From: Pleurodeles waltl
Taxonomy: Eukaryota > Chordata > Amphibia > Caudata > Salamandridae
Assembly: GCF_031143425.1 (NCBI RefSeq)
Contig: NC_090446.1
Location: 1,022,895,066 to 1,022,959,065 of the forward strand
DNA length: 64,000 nucleotides
Direction: 5' to 3'
Below the pieces are notes generated by a model. It was not told where the DNA came from. It searched no databases and saw nothing but the letters and a program-made list of their open reading frames with translations. Both the position numbers and the translations under genes were made by a program. This document shows positions 43,790 to 54,964 of this stretch, piece by piece; position 1 is the first letter of the stretch, and the number at the start of each line of letters is the position of its first letter.

Positions 43790-45090
43790 CCCAAAGACCG
43801 GGTTCAAGCCTCATATTTGGCCAGTCCAACCTCTCTGCGACGCCTTCGGGGGCTGGGGGTTTATAAGGGGGCCCTTTGGGTTCTGCCCCAGCAGCTCTGC
43901 TCCAGCCACTGAAGGACCCTCCAGATCTGCGTCAGCGCTGATCGTACCACTGAGACTTTCCCTGGCGCCGGCGAAGTCGTCGACGCTCCCGACATCAGTT
44001 TGGCTGATACCCAGAGCCGGAACGGCATCAGGCAATGCTGACTTCAAGGGGGCCAAGCCATCCCAGGTTGGATTTAGACCCTTTTTTCTTTGTGCTTGAA
44101 TATGAGGAAGGATGGGAGGGGTCACTGGACCCTTATGAATACCAGTAAGATGAGAATATGGACTAAGGTCAGGAATTGGGTGACACCAGCGGTCTTGATA
44201 CCTCCCCGGGCACTGGCATGCTGTCTCATCCTACCGTGGCTACGGCAGAGGGAACTTCTTATTCCATGGTGGTCAGTAGAGCCGTTGAGGTCATCGGCAT
44301 GAGCTGCTTACTGTTGCGGTCAGGACTAATCTCCTGACTGAGGTGCTTCAGCCCGAAGCCTCTGTTTCGGAACCTCTCCTTCCATTTAACAAAGCCCTCA
44401 GTTATGTCCTACTGGGTACCCGGTGCAGACCCAGCACAGGGGATCCTGTGAATAGGACAATCGCTTGCTGCTATCTGCCCTAAATTCCTGGCCCAACACC
44501 CCTCGCCTGAGAGCTTGGTCATTCAGACATCCTTGTCATCTGGTGCATTCCCTTTTGCTCCCCCGGATAGGGAATCAAAAAGGCTGGATAATCTTGATAA
44601 GAAGATGTTATGTTCTTCCAGTCTGGCATTGCGATAGGAGGCCCATGCGATCGTCTCCCAGGCTGTTGCTGATGGGAGAGATGCAGCCAAGTTCACCATC
44701 AAATGTAGGTTGGACACGACCGGCTCTCTTGGCTGATCTATTGCTTCAACAGTGGCATCACAACGCCACGCCTGGTTAAGAACTTCTGTTTTGTCGGGGG
44801 ATGTTCAACAGACCCTCATTGATATGCCCTTTGATGGTGCTCATCTCTTCCGAGGTAAGGCGGACCCAGCACTAGAGAGATTCAAGGAGTCCCGGGTTAT
44901 GGCTCAGTCCCTTGTACTTTCCACTGCCCCTCACCCCCACCAGTATGCCTTTCGCCCCTTCCGTGGGCACGGAAGGGGCTAGCTGTTGCATGCCCTCTAT
45001 AGCCACCGTGCCACGCATGCTGTACTGCCCCTGCATGGCCAGGTCTGCAGGATCCCATGGGCTCGTGGGACAGGGAACCAGAGGTCTGCC
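43790..45090 (+). pseudogene. DIRS-E gag-like remnant
   Basis: It is alignable to the DIRS-A gag throughout, for example TGGCATGCTGTCTCATCCTA (44215) and CTTTCGCCCCTTCCGTGGGC (44949). Numerous stops and indels are present. Unlike DIRS-A there is no insertion after the GGAAGGGGC position (44983). That makes this copy the reference showing that the 1340-6029 segment in DIRS-A is foreign. Confidence 0.82.
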
Positions 45091-46990
45091 CAGTCCAGCC
45101 CTGCCCTGGCTGCAGTCTTCAAATCTTCGTAGTCTGTCCCCCCACCTCAGACCAGTTGGTGGCAGGATAAGCCAACGCCTGCCCCTCTGGGAATCCATCA
45201 CAACGGACAGGTCGGTTTTGCAGATCGTCTGAAGGGGCTACTTCATTTCCTTCAAAACTTCCCCTCCGGCCATGCCTCTATCATTTAGCCCTCTAACTAA
45301 GGATCATTTGCTTCTTCTCCACGAGGAAGTTGTGGCTCTTTTGGCCAAGGGGGCCATGGAGAGGGTTGCTGCGCCAGAAGTAGGCTGTGGTTGCTATGCC
45401 CCGCTTCTTTCTGGTGCTCATGAAGGGCAAGGGCCTGCATCCTATCCTCAACTTCAGATCCCTCAGTCTCTTCCTCAAGAAGGAGAAGTTCAAAATGCTC
45501 ACCTCAGCTCAGGTCCTTTCTGCCTTGGACCCAAGAGACTGGATGGTGGCACTGAACTTGTAATATGCTTATTTTCATATTCCCGTCTTGCCTGCCCACA
45601 GTCGTTACTTACGACTTGTGGCAAGTGATGAGCACTTTCAGTTTACCGTGCTCCCCTTCGGCCTTACCAGTGCCCCCAGGGTGTTCACGAAAGTGATGGC
45701 AGTGGTTGCAGCTCATATGTGAAGATCGGGAATTTCAGTCTTTCCCTACCTCGATGACTGGCTGTTGAAGGCAGACATGCCCCAGAAAGTCATCTCCCAC
45801 CTTCAGACAACAGCTAATCTTCTGCATTCGCTGAGGTTCACTATAACCCTGCAGAAGTCACACCTGACTCCCTCACAGACGCTCCCTTTCATCTGAGCCG
45901 TTCTGGACACAGCGCAGTTTCAAGGCTATCCTCCTGATCAGCGAATCTGGGATATTCAGGCTATGATTTAGATGTTTTAGCGTCTATCCCAGGTTTCGGT
46001 GAGAATGACTCTGAGGTTGCTGGGCCTCATGGCCTCCTGCATTCTATTAGTACCAAATGCCAGATGGCGTATGCGGGCTCTGCAGTGGGACCTGAAGTTT
46101 CAGTGGGTGCAGCACCAAGGGATTCTCACGAACATGGTCCAGATCTCGGAGCGGACTGCCAAAGATCTGCAGTGGTAGCTTTCGAATCAGGATTGGGTCA
46201 ACGGCAGATCCCTCTCCCTTCCCCAACCAGATTTCACAGTCGTGACAGATGCACCACTTTTGGGGTGGGGCAGCCACATGGGAGAGGCGAAGATCAGAGG
46301 CATCTAGTCTCTGGCGGAGTCTGAGCTACACAGCAATATTATGGAGCTCCGGGCGATTAGACGTGCATTGAAAGCATTCCTTCCCACTCTCTAAGGGAAA
46401 GTGGTGCAGGTGTTCACCAACAACACCTCTGCCATATGGTACTGCAACAAACAGGGCGGATTGGGGTTGTGGAACCTTTGTCAAGAGGCTCTTCACCTTT
46501 GGACATGGCTGGAACATCATGGCATTTCCCTGGTGGTTCAACATCTGGCAGGCTCTCTGAAAGCCAGAGCAGACAAACTCAGTCATTGATGCATAGTCGA
46601 TCACAAATGGCGTCTCCATCCGAAGGTGCCTCCGCAGAGAACACGCAATGTTTGCAGTTGTGTGCGTCGGAGTTTCCAAGGCGGTTCTTACTCAGTGACG
46701 CCTTTCATTTCGAGTGGGGCTCAGGCCTCATATACACCTTCCTGCAGATACCACTTCTGCCCAGAGTTCTCAAGAAGATCAAGAACGACCAGGCCCAAGT
46801 CATTCTTGTGGCTCTGGACTGGGCACGAAGAGTTTGGTACCCAGAGCTACTGAGCATGGCCACGGATCCTCCAATCAGACTGCCTCTTCGGGAGGATCTT
46901 CTGTCACAGCAGCAGGGGAAGGTTCTTCACCTGAACCTATCAAGTCTCCACCTTCTTGCGTGGACATTGAGCGGTGGCAGTTGACGGCTT
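45090..46990 (+). pseudogene. DIRS-E RT / RNase H / methyltransferase-like remnant
   Basis: RT motifs are still visible: LPFGLTSAPR (about 45652) and FPYLDDWLLK (about 45742-45772). RNase H TDAPLLGWGSH lies near 46247 and VFTNNTSAIWYCNKQGG near 46411-46460, with the catalytic-area Asp changed to Asn relative to TDN in DIRS-A and D. Multiple stops occur (for example TGA at 45719-45721). Near 46625 about 55 bp present in DIRS-A are missing, removing the WLDLFA start of the methyltransferase-like domain. Confidence 0.82.
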
Positions 46991-48820
46991 TTGACCTTCT
47001 ATCCGAAGTCCGTGGTGTTATCTTGGCAGCCAGACGTCCCTCCACCAAAACGGTATACGCCTGTCGTTGGCACAAATTTGTGGCATGGTACTTGGACAAG
47101 TCAGTTGATCCTGTCTGTTGGAAATGGCCCTTTTTGCAGGGTTATCCCCAAACTTTTTGCCTTTTTCTGATCTGTGTTTGCTAGTTTATTGTCTCTGCTC
47201 ACTTTACCACTGCTTATCAGATCTAAAGTGCAAGTGCTACCTGTGTAAATTGTATTGGTGATTGGTTTATCCATGATTGGCATAGTTGATTTACTAGTAA
47301 GTCCCTAGTAAAGTGCACTAGAGGTGCCCAGGGCCTGTAAATCACATGCTACTAGTGGGCCTGCAGCACTGGTTGTGCCACCCACGAGCAGCCCTGTGAA
47401 CATCTCAGTGTCTGTGTGTGTAGTTTTAAACTGCCAATTTGACCTGGCAGGGACGCCCTGCATTTCCAAGGTACTGTTTGCGGATCTTCCCGACACTGTA
47501 TCTGGCCCTCGACACCGCGGCTGGCCTGAACCGTTGAAGTTGTTGTTAATGACGCCCTGATAGCCCCAGACAGAGGTATTGCCTTCAAGGAACTGTCTTT
47601 TTAAGTAATTCTTGCAAAATTCGTATCTTATTTATTGTATGTTGGATTTTTATCATATTTGGTCTTGTTTTATATAGATAAATATTGGCTGTTTTTCTAA
47701 AACTGGTGTGGTGTCATTTTGTATTGTTTTCACTGTATTACTGTGTGTTATGTGCAAATGCTTTACTCATTGCTTCCAAGATAAGCCTGACTGCTTGTGC
47801 CAAACTACTAAGGGTGTGAGCAGAGGTTATTTGAGCTGGGTATCTTCCTTATCTTGACTAGAGTGAGGGTCCCTACTTGGACAGGGTGCAACCTGACTGC
47901 CAGCTAGAAACACATTTCTAACACTAGCCCTGCCCCTCTTTCAAAGGTTATCTTATTCATTCTTTCACTAGGCCCTCAAGGTTCTGCAAGGTTCGGCACT
48001 CCTAAAGGCTACTTATCAGCTATCTCGGCTTTTCATAGATAGCCAGATCAACTTTCTGTTTTCAAATCCCCTATTGTAGGTAGATTTGTTAAAGGTCTAA
48101 CCCACGTGTATCCTCCCACTCCATTTATCATGCCTCAGTGGGATCTCAATCTTGCCCTGTTATTTGATGTGTGCTCCCTTTGAGCCGTTACACAATTGTC
48201 CCTTGCTGCTCCTTACCCTCAAGAGTGCCTTCCTGGTGGCTATCATTTCTGCTTGCAGAGTGAGTGAGCTTCAGTCTCTTTCTTCCAAGCCTCCATTCTT
48301 GTCTGTACATCCTGAGAAGGTAGTGCTACGCACAAGGGGCTCCTTTCTTCCCAAGGTTGTCTCGCCTTTTCATGTAGGCCAATCCATGACTTTGCCTACT
48401 TTTACGCACCCCTCCACATCCCTCTCATGAGGAGGAGAGACTCCACCTTTTGGATCCAAAAAGACAGTTGGCGTTCTACCTTTATCGCACTAAAGATTTC
48501 TGGGTGAACAATCAACTTTTTATTGGGTATGTGGGTGCAAAGAAAGGGAGGGCGGTTCGGAAGTGTATCATGGGTGCTTCTCTGCATCAAAATGTGCTAC
48601 GCTTTGCTGAAGAAGCAACTTCCAGAAGGTTTGCATGCTCATTCAACCAGAGCAACTGCTGCTACCACAGCATTAGCACGTGGAGTTCCTGTCCTGGACT
48701 TCTGCCGGGCAGCAACGTGGGCATTATTGCTCATGTTTACTAAACATTACTGCCTGGACAGTCAGGTCTGCAGAGATGGCTACTTTGATAGTCTGGTCTT
48801 GCATGACTTTTTAGTATGAT
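46975..48820 (+). pseudogene. DIRS-E tyrosine recombinase remnant, split by an LTR
   Basis: The N-terminal half (RRPSTKTVYACRWHKFVAWY) ends at about 47115, where LTR family A copy 3 is inserted. The catalytic half resumes at 47924. Arg in SACRVSELQS (about 48258), HSTRATAATTALARG (about 48640-48685) and KHYCLDSQ (about 48742-48766) are all present. Frameshifts near 48150, 48420 and 48590 break the frame. Confidence 0.82.
47116..47923 (+). mobile_element. LTR family A, copy 3 (short form)
   Basis: An 808-bp insert beginning TGTTGGAAATGG and ending CATTTCTAACA, with both ends matching the family. Landmarks include CTAGTAAAGTGCACTAG, GCTACTAGTGGGCCTGCAG and GTGCCACCCAC near the 5' side. Near the 3' side are CAAGATAAGCCTGACTGC and a terminator-proximal TTTATATAGATAAATATTGG. 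About 1 kb found in the 62054 copy is missing between GACCTGGCAGG and CCCCAGACAGAGG. Flanks CTGTC and CTAGC agree at only three of five positions. Confidence 0.78.
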
Positions 48821-48869
48821 TTTGGTTTGCAGCCCAACTCGAAGGATGGCATTCCTTGGGTTTCTATCC

Positions 48870-49329
48870 TAAGGTAAGGAATCTGCAACTAGAAGTCTCT
48901 ATCATAAGAACAAGTTACTTACCTTCAGTAACAATTTATCTGATAGAGACATGTTCTAGTTGCAGATTTCTTACTGGCCCACCCATCCTCCCAGCTTGCA
49001 AACTGATTTCTAGGGACATGGACTCCCCTTTAAGGGCCTTAGCTTTGGCGCACTATTTCAGTGTTCTTCATGGCTCCAATCCGTGGAGTGGAAAGTCGTG
49101 AAAAAAAACTGATGTCACCGCACCGAGGCCGCACCTATATTCAACGTCATCATGACGACCAAAACGACAGACGCGGAGTGGACTGATGCCACCTTACGGC
49201 ACACAAGGGTACTGCTCTATGAAAAAAAATTCTGGATCCGTTCTGACACCTGGGGAAATTCTAAGGTAAGGAATCTGCAACTAGAATATGTCTCTACCAG
49301 ATAAATCGTTACCAAAGGTAAGTAACTTG
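48870..49329 (+). repeat. DIRS-E internal complementary region and right inverted repeat
   Basis: The hairpin at 48870-48990 has arms AAGGTAAGGAATCTGCAACT and TTCTAGTTGCAGATTTCTTA. The right repeat at 49262-49329 is the complement of its right half. Intervening sequence is shared with DIRS-A (CTGATTTCTAGGGACA). Confidence 0.85.
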
Positions 49330-51382
49330 TTCATCTTGTGTCATAGCTTTGAAGTGAAATTGTGGAACCTTCTCAACTTCCTCAATAAGATAAAATGACA
49401 TGTAAAATTCTATTTAGTTTACACCATTTTTTCAGGCCTAAACTGTTTAAAACACACTGGTCATCTCTGATTTCCCAAAATGTTATTGATGGATGTGCGC
49501 CAAGCTCTCTGGAAAGTTATTTTAAATTAGTGGCAATTTAAGTTAAAACTTCACTTAAAAAGTAGGACAGAATAAAGAAACTCCACACTTTACAAAGCAG
49601 ATGAAGTTACTTAAGGTAAGGTTTATCCTTTTGGGCCTTTCAGGTGTGCTAATTTCCTGATGTAGAAAGTCCCGGTTAGGTGATCCTCCAGCATAAAAAT
49701 GTTGTGTGGTGGCTGGAAATCCATCACTTGATGTAATAGGTGTTGCAGTGAGGGCTGTGAGATGATGACAGATGATGAGCTTGAGTAGTTTAGGAAATAC
49801 ACAAAGCTGCGTTTCAGACTACTTTACAATTTTATACCAATCTTCTTTAAATCCCATCTAAATTATAGAATTTAAAGTTAGATTGTGGAAAGTTGAGTGT
49901 GCTGGAATATGTAAACAAAAATATCATGTATTCCTTTACTTAGAATCTCACATTGTGCACCCTAAATATCCAAACCACAGTATTGATAACACAGAATATT
50001 GAAGACAGAATATTGAATCCAAAATATTGACATGCAAGTATAGATTTTCTATACCTTATCCCACATATAATTACTCCACATATATGTACACATGTGACAT
50101 ATGTATCTTCAAAGTATGTAGTTTTGGAGTTAGGAATAATACATCTGTACTTACCTATATGCACTTATCTTTCAGTATTCTGCCCTAGATATTCTTGTGC
50201 CACAATATTCTTGTAGTCGATAAATAATAGTATAACCAGTATTGGAGGTGGAATGCACCGATAGTGCACAGTTTTAATGTTTTGTCCCCGCTGAGGGCCA
50301 TGCTTCCCATAAAATATACTTCTGGCTACAAGCCTTTCTGTACACCTGTTCTGGAAATCTGTTTTTGGTGGATTCCCTCTTGGTCTTCTGTTGCTTGTCC
50401 ACAATATATTATTTCTCCATCCCCTAGCCCCCCCATGGTCCATTTATTTTTCTTGCTCACTTAATATGTATTGTGCCTCACTTCAGTTAAAGGCTTCTGC
50501 TTCCAGGGCCTACTCCGGGCTCCAAACCGCCTCTACTCCACTGCACACTCAGTGTAGCTCTCATTGGGGCCATCTCCCTGCATAGCTCACTCACCTCTTT
50601 AGTCTCCTGCACCTGGTTGTCACCTTGTGCATCAGCTTGTTTCCACACACTGCCATCCAGGAGCTACCTCCAGCCCAGCAGCACCACGTTCTGTTTATTG
50701 CTTTGTGCAATGCCTCCCTGGGCAGCCAGAGACACTTGCCTGCAGCCACTGCTACAGGTAAGTGTTTGTTCAGGGATTAACTCACCTCCATTGCAAAATG
50801 TCATCATTGCTAAGCCCCTCGAAGCATGAACATCCAAAGGACCTTCTAATTCTTAGTGCAGGTATATGACAATACTATTCCTTTCTTGTAGGAGCCGAAA
50901 TTGACTCTAAATACAAGGATCATGAACGATTCTAAGGCAGGTGGCTGGAGCACTAGCAAAATATGTTCTGTATGATGGCTGTTGAAACCATACCTTCCCT
51001 GTTTTCTTTATTAAGTGGTCAGTTACGTCCATGAGCCTTATCTTGGTGTCATGATCTGTTCTATATATATGTGTCTTTTCACTCTTTCATGGCTTTCCCT
51101 GGATGGGTACATTACTATATTTTTTCATGGCTTGCTTTTATGATATTCCCTGACACTTCCATGACTTAGTCTGTACATGTGCCGTTCCATTCTTTGAGGA
51201 TTTACCTTAGTAGGGATTCCTAAGTCACCTGTCTGATTTACTCAAAGAGCAGCTGTACACACATGGATCACCAACTATCATATTTGCTTGTAAAATGACT
51301 GTTTAAAACGTGTGACTATATGCTCAATGTGTGTTTTCTTGTTTCTGATGAATGTTAACTTAAAGTAACTCTTTTCTTTCAG
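49330..51382. other. End of the giant ABCA5 intron, nothing recognised
   Basis: AT-rich non-coding DNA with no recognised family. It ends in the polypyrimidine tract TCTTTTCTTTCAG of the ABCA5 exon acceptor. Confidence 0.5.
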
Positions 51383-51552
51383 ATTGTTGCTTCTTTTAAT
51401 TTTTATAGCCGTCCAGGTTTTTATGTTTTTGGTACATCGCTACTTCAAAAGCTCAGTGGGGCCTGTGAAACTCTCCCCTGATCTTTATTTTGTGATGCCT
51501 GGACAGAAGAGCAACAGGTTGTTAACGAGTCTACTTGTCCAAAACTCCACAG
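51383..51552 (+). CDS. ABCA5: ABCA5-like transporter, internal exon (first helix of TMD2)
   Basis: The 170-bp exon has acceptor TTTCTTTCAG and donor GTAAGG. Its first base completes the Val codon from 14974. It encodes the hydrophobic helix LLLLLIFIAVQVFMFLV, then VGPVKLSPDLYFVMPG and LLVQNST, the start of the second large luminal/extracellular domain. This continues the linker seen at 14773-14974 in register and in the order expected for ABCA5. It ends in phase 1. No disruption is seen. The next exon lies beyond the window or was not recognised; more than 12 kb of intron follows. Confidence 0.9.
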
Positions 51553-51865
51553 GTAAGGAAGACATTATACAGAGAAGACCGTAAGACGTACATTAAATTT
51601 GAAACCGAAATAGCATTTCTAGGGGTCGAAGTCAATTTTTAAAGTTGTATTCCTTGAACTGGATGTCAAAGGTGCCATAATCACCATCATAATCTGGAGT
51701 TTAAGTATGCTATATTGCTTTCAGAGTGCAATCCCCTAACAGACTCTCATTAACACGCATCTAATTTTCATCATCATTCTTCTATCACTCTTATTGCAAC
51801 AGTGCGGTCATCCACATTATTATCAGTCAAGGTAATACAGAGGGCCATGAACCAGCAACTCACTT
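51553..51865. other. Intronic DNA, nothing recognised
   Basis: Short AT-rich stretch between the ABCA5 exon and the truncated LINE. No family was recognised. Confidence 0.5.
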
Positions 51866-51879
51866 AGTTCCTTGAGACG

Positions 51880-53280
51880 CACTGTCTCGAGGACCCTTCC
51901 CAGTCCAGCTTGAGAAGCAGCCACAGCACTGAAACTGCACTCTTAGCAGCCACTGATGACATACGCCTCATACTGGACCATGGAGGAACTGCTGCACTCA
52001 TCCTCCTCTGCCTCTCCACTGCATTTGACACCGTCTCAGACTCCACCCTCTGCGACAAACTGCACGATTTCGGCATCCGAGACAAAGCCCTGAACTGGAT
52101 CAGGTCTATCCTCACCGGAAGAACACAGAAGGTCAGACTACTTCCATTCATATCAGAACCTGAAGACACTTGCTGTGGAGTGCCCCAAGGATCCTCACAT
52201 TTCAACGTCTACATGTCCCCACTCGCCAAGCTCACCAGACAACACAAGCTAAACATAGTTTCCTATGCTAACAACACCCAACTGATCCTCTCTCTGTCCG
52301 AGAACTCTACGCAAGCCAAGAAGAACTTCCACAACAGGATGAGAGCACTCACTGCCTGGATGGAGGCCAGCTGTCTCAAGCTCAGCTCGGACACGACAGA
52401 GAACCTCGTGATTGGCTCCACCCCTTCTGCCTGTAATGACTCCTGGTGGCCCACCATACTGGGTAATGCCCCCACGGACCATGCGCGCAACCTGGGCATC
52501 ATCCTGGACTCCACTCTATTGATGACCCACCAAGTTAACGCCATCTCCTCATCAAGCTTCCACACCCTCCATCTCCTATGAAAGATCTTCCCCCCAGCAT
52601 GAGGAAGACAGCCACCCTTGCACTCATCACGAGCAAACTGGAATACGGCAACGCACTAAGGGCCTGATTACAACTTTGGAGGAGGTGTTAATCCGTCCCA
52701 AAAGTGACGGTAAAGTGACGGATATACCACCAGCCGTATTATGAGTCCATTATATCCTATGGAACTCGTAATACGGCTTGTGGTATATCCGTCACATTTG
52801 GGACGGATTAACACCTCCTCCAAAGTTGTAATCAGGCCCTATATGCCAGCATTACCAAGAAACTTCAATCAAGACTACAACGAGTCCAGACTGCAGCAGC
52901 GAGACTCATCCTGGACATCCCCTGACACAGCCACATCTCCTCCCACCTCAGAGACCTACACTGGCTCCCAGTCAACAAGCGCATCACATACAACTCTTGA
53001 TCCACACATTCAAGGCACTGCACAACATAGGAGGAGAATACCTCAACCACCGCCTCACCTTCTACGTACCCATCAGACGTCTCCATTCCTCCCACCCCTT
53101 TCAGCCATCCCCAAGATCCTGAAAAGTTCAGCAGGAGGAAGATCCTTCTCCTACCTAACAGCCCAGACATGGAACACACTTTCCCTCAAGCTCAGGCAGA
53201 CCGTATCACTGAAGCAGTTCAGGAGGGATCTCAAGACCTGGCTCTTCGACTTAGCAGCACGCCTTCATTCAGCGCCTTGA
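51880..53280 (+). pseudogene. L2-like LINE RT fragment
   Basis: Motifs: RSSHSTETALLAATDDIRLI (51912-51970), STAFDTVSDSTL (about 52014-52050), TGRTQKVRLL (about 52115), CGVPQGSSHFNVYMSPLA (about 52172-52230) and SYANNTQLIL at about 52261-52290. The last corresponds to the catalytic YADD, with both aspartates changed to Asn. The C-terminal domain after the MITE ends SLKQFRRDLKTWLFDL (about 53205-53250) with a stop at 53278-53280. The double catalytic loss shows it is dead. Confidence 0.85.
52659..52839. mobile_element. Palindromic MITE inserted in the L2 fragment
   Basis: A 181-bp near-perfect palindrome. Arms begin AGGGCCTGATTACAACTTTG and continue through GGAGGAGGTGTTAATCCGTC to a GTAATACGG/CCGTATTA centre. 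The LINE reads GCAC-TA before the insert and TA-TATGCC after it. Removing insert plus one TA restores GCACTATATGCC, so a TA target duplication fits (Tc1/mariner-like). Related termini are seen near 40042 and 26135. Confidence 0.8.
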
Positions 53281-53332
53281 GACCCTATGGGTAATTAGCC
53301 ATGCTCTACAAGTCCTGATTGATTGATTGAAC

Positions 53333-54345
53333 AGCGTAGCTTCTTCTGTGTAACATTTTCACCAGAATGTGTGAGGTAAATTTCCCTACACTGGTCTGGT
53401 CTGACTTCAGGCATTAGCTGTAATCACATAATGAATGATTTATAGCTCTTACTAAAGGATATCTGCTGCTCTACTTTCTACACTTATTACACCATATGCA
53501 TTTTTGAGTCAGTTACCTGCCTTTGATTTAGTTTATCCTCTCTGCCCCAGCCATAAAGTCTTACATGCACATTGAAGTCTGACATCAGCCCTTGGCCTGG
53601 CCAGTCCCACTACTCTAAGTCTTATTCTTATCTCTGCTCTTTATAAAATACCTTGGAAGTGATAATCTCTCTTTGCCATGTTTATGCTGTGTAAGCCCAG
53701 ATATCGTTGCATTCTTTGTCTCAAGTAAAATCCAAACCATCTAGGTAATCTGTGCCTGTTTTAGCACTTGCTCCTATTTCTATGTGTTACCAGATTTTCA
53801 CTTGCTACCCCACTTTAAAAATATCTGCTGTCCTATGTACCCGTCCAAGCTGACCATCTCATGTCTGCCTCTTAACAAGTTCCATTGTTCTGACATTTTG
53901 AAAGTTTTGCCCTAAATTATAATATTCCTTTTTCTGAGCCAAGTGTCTTGGCTTATCAGTCAATTACTCTTGACTTGTGGCTACCTGTTCGGCCCTTTTT
54001 TAATCCCATTGCCATCATCTCCATCAACATAATTATCTGTCAATCTCCGGTCCCCTGAACACTTACTAACTACATTCTAACTTCAATTTCTCCTCTTTCT
54101 TCACAATCCTTGAGACAGGTATTTAACAGACATTTAGATATAGGATGTAAAGTAGCATAGCGACTTAGCTGGTCACCTTGCAACGCAGAGCCCTTGCCAC
54201 ATAAAAAACACACATTCAACTTGAACAATATAGCAAAAATAGCACGTATTAAAGACATTGAGGTACATTTTGAGCAGATGTCTTTTCAATTTTTTTCCCT
54301 GAAGGCTAGCCTGTTAATGGTTGAATCTTAGATTATCTGGTTGGT
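53333..54345. other. Intronic DNA, nothing recognised
   Basis: T/C-rich intron sequence with no recognised family. Confidence 0.5.
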
Positions 54346-54480
54346 GGTTCCAAAGTAGCACCACAAAATAAAATGATGGGCGAAGTGTTGAAACTTTTCA
54401 AACACTCACCCCAGTCACAGATCTGGGTTTAATCCATATTTATTTTGCTTGCCAGGTCACAGCAGTTTGGACACAGCCAT

Positions 54481-54488
54481 ATGCAAAT
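54481..54488 (+). promoter_or_regulatory. Octamer ATGCAAAT in satellite unit (also 54810-54817, 57893-57900)
   Basis: A perfect ATGCAAAT octamer occurs at the same place in three of four units; the fourth reads ACGTAAAT (58225-58232). Newt Satellite 2 is known to be transcribed from snRNA-like promoters with an octamer-bearing distal element. On the ribozyme strand, TTTGAAAAGTTTCAAC lies about 80-95 bp downstream and is a candidate proximal element. That second assignment is only a guess from likeness to vertebrate PSEs. Confidence 0.6.
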
Positions 54489-54572
54489 CAGTCTTGACCC
54501 TGCTCCCCATGGCAACATTCCACCCTGAAATTCCAAGTCAGGTCAAACCTAGACCAGAAGAAAGCATGCTGC

Positions 54573-54608
54573 GACCTGCTTTGGCGGAATCACTCCTCAT
54601 CAGCCAGG
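54573..54608 (-). ncRNA. Hammerhead ribozyme (Satellite 2 type), degraded copy
   Basis: This is the same position in the first unit. Here CTGATGA is intact (54603-54597) and CCTGG precedes it. Stem II is weakened, GAAA reads GCCAAA-like, and stem III and stem I 3' strands are altered (GCAGGTC, GCAGC). It complements the copy at 57980-58019, where GAAA and the stems are intact but CUGAUGA is not. Neither copy alone matches the full consensus. Confidence 0.75.
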
Positions 54609-54964
54609 CTAACTTGAATCCAGTGCCGTGGAGAGCAATGGACCCACGTCTGGGCATACCTTGGCCACTGAGGGCAAACATAGCAACACCACAAAATAAA
54701 ATGATGGGTGGAGTGTTGAAACTTTTCAAACACTCACCCCCAGTCACAGATCTGGGTTTAATTCATCATTATTTTGCTTGCCACGTCACCCCAGTTTAGA
54801 CCCAGCCATATGCAAATCAGTCTTTACCCTGCTCCCCACTGGAACAGTCCATCCCGAACTGCCAAGCTAGGTACTCCCTGGACCAGAAACAAGCATCCTG
54901 GTACTGGCAAGGAACCCACATCTGGGCATATCCTGGCCACTTAGTTCAAACATAGCAGCACCAC

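Larger units (their letters stand above)
43466..49329 (+). mobile_element. DIRS-E: full-length but decayed DIRS, interrupted by an LTR
   Basis: The left end at about 43466 (TATCTGATAGAGACTTCTAG) and right end at about 49329 (GGTAAGTAACTT) are inverted relative to each other. Both are represented in the internal complementary region at about 48870-48990. Order: left repeat, gag remnant (43790-45090), RT (45090-46050), RNase H (46050-46600), methyltransferase-like (46610-46990) and recombinase (46975-48820, split by the LTR at 47116-47923). It is the same lineage as DIRS-A. Removing the LTR gives about 5.06 kb, shorter than DIRS-D, consistent with internal deletions. Confidence 0.88.
51866..53332 (+). 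mobile_element. L2-clade LINE, 5'-truncated, with TGATTGA tail
   Basis: It begins within the RT and runs to a 3' end CAAGTCCTGATTGATTGATTGA (tail at about 53315-53332), the TGATTGA-type tandem tail characteristic of L2-related LINEs. A palindromic MITE is inserted at 52659-52839. This copy is a different subfamily from the LINE at 30.7-33.8 kb, which lacks this tail. Confidence 0.85.

Noticed and set aside
54449..54799. Two similar small proteins in the satellite array
   Set aside because: They repeat only because the satellite repeats; the functional content is the minus-strand ribozyme.
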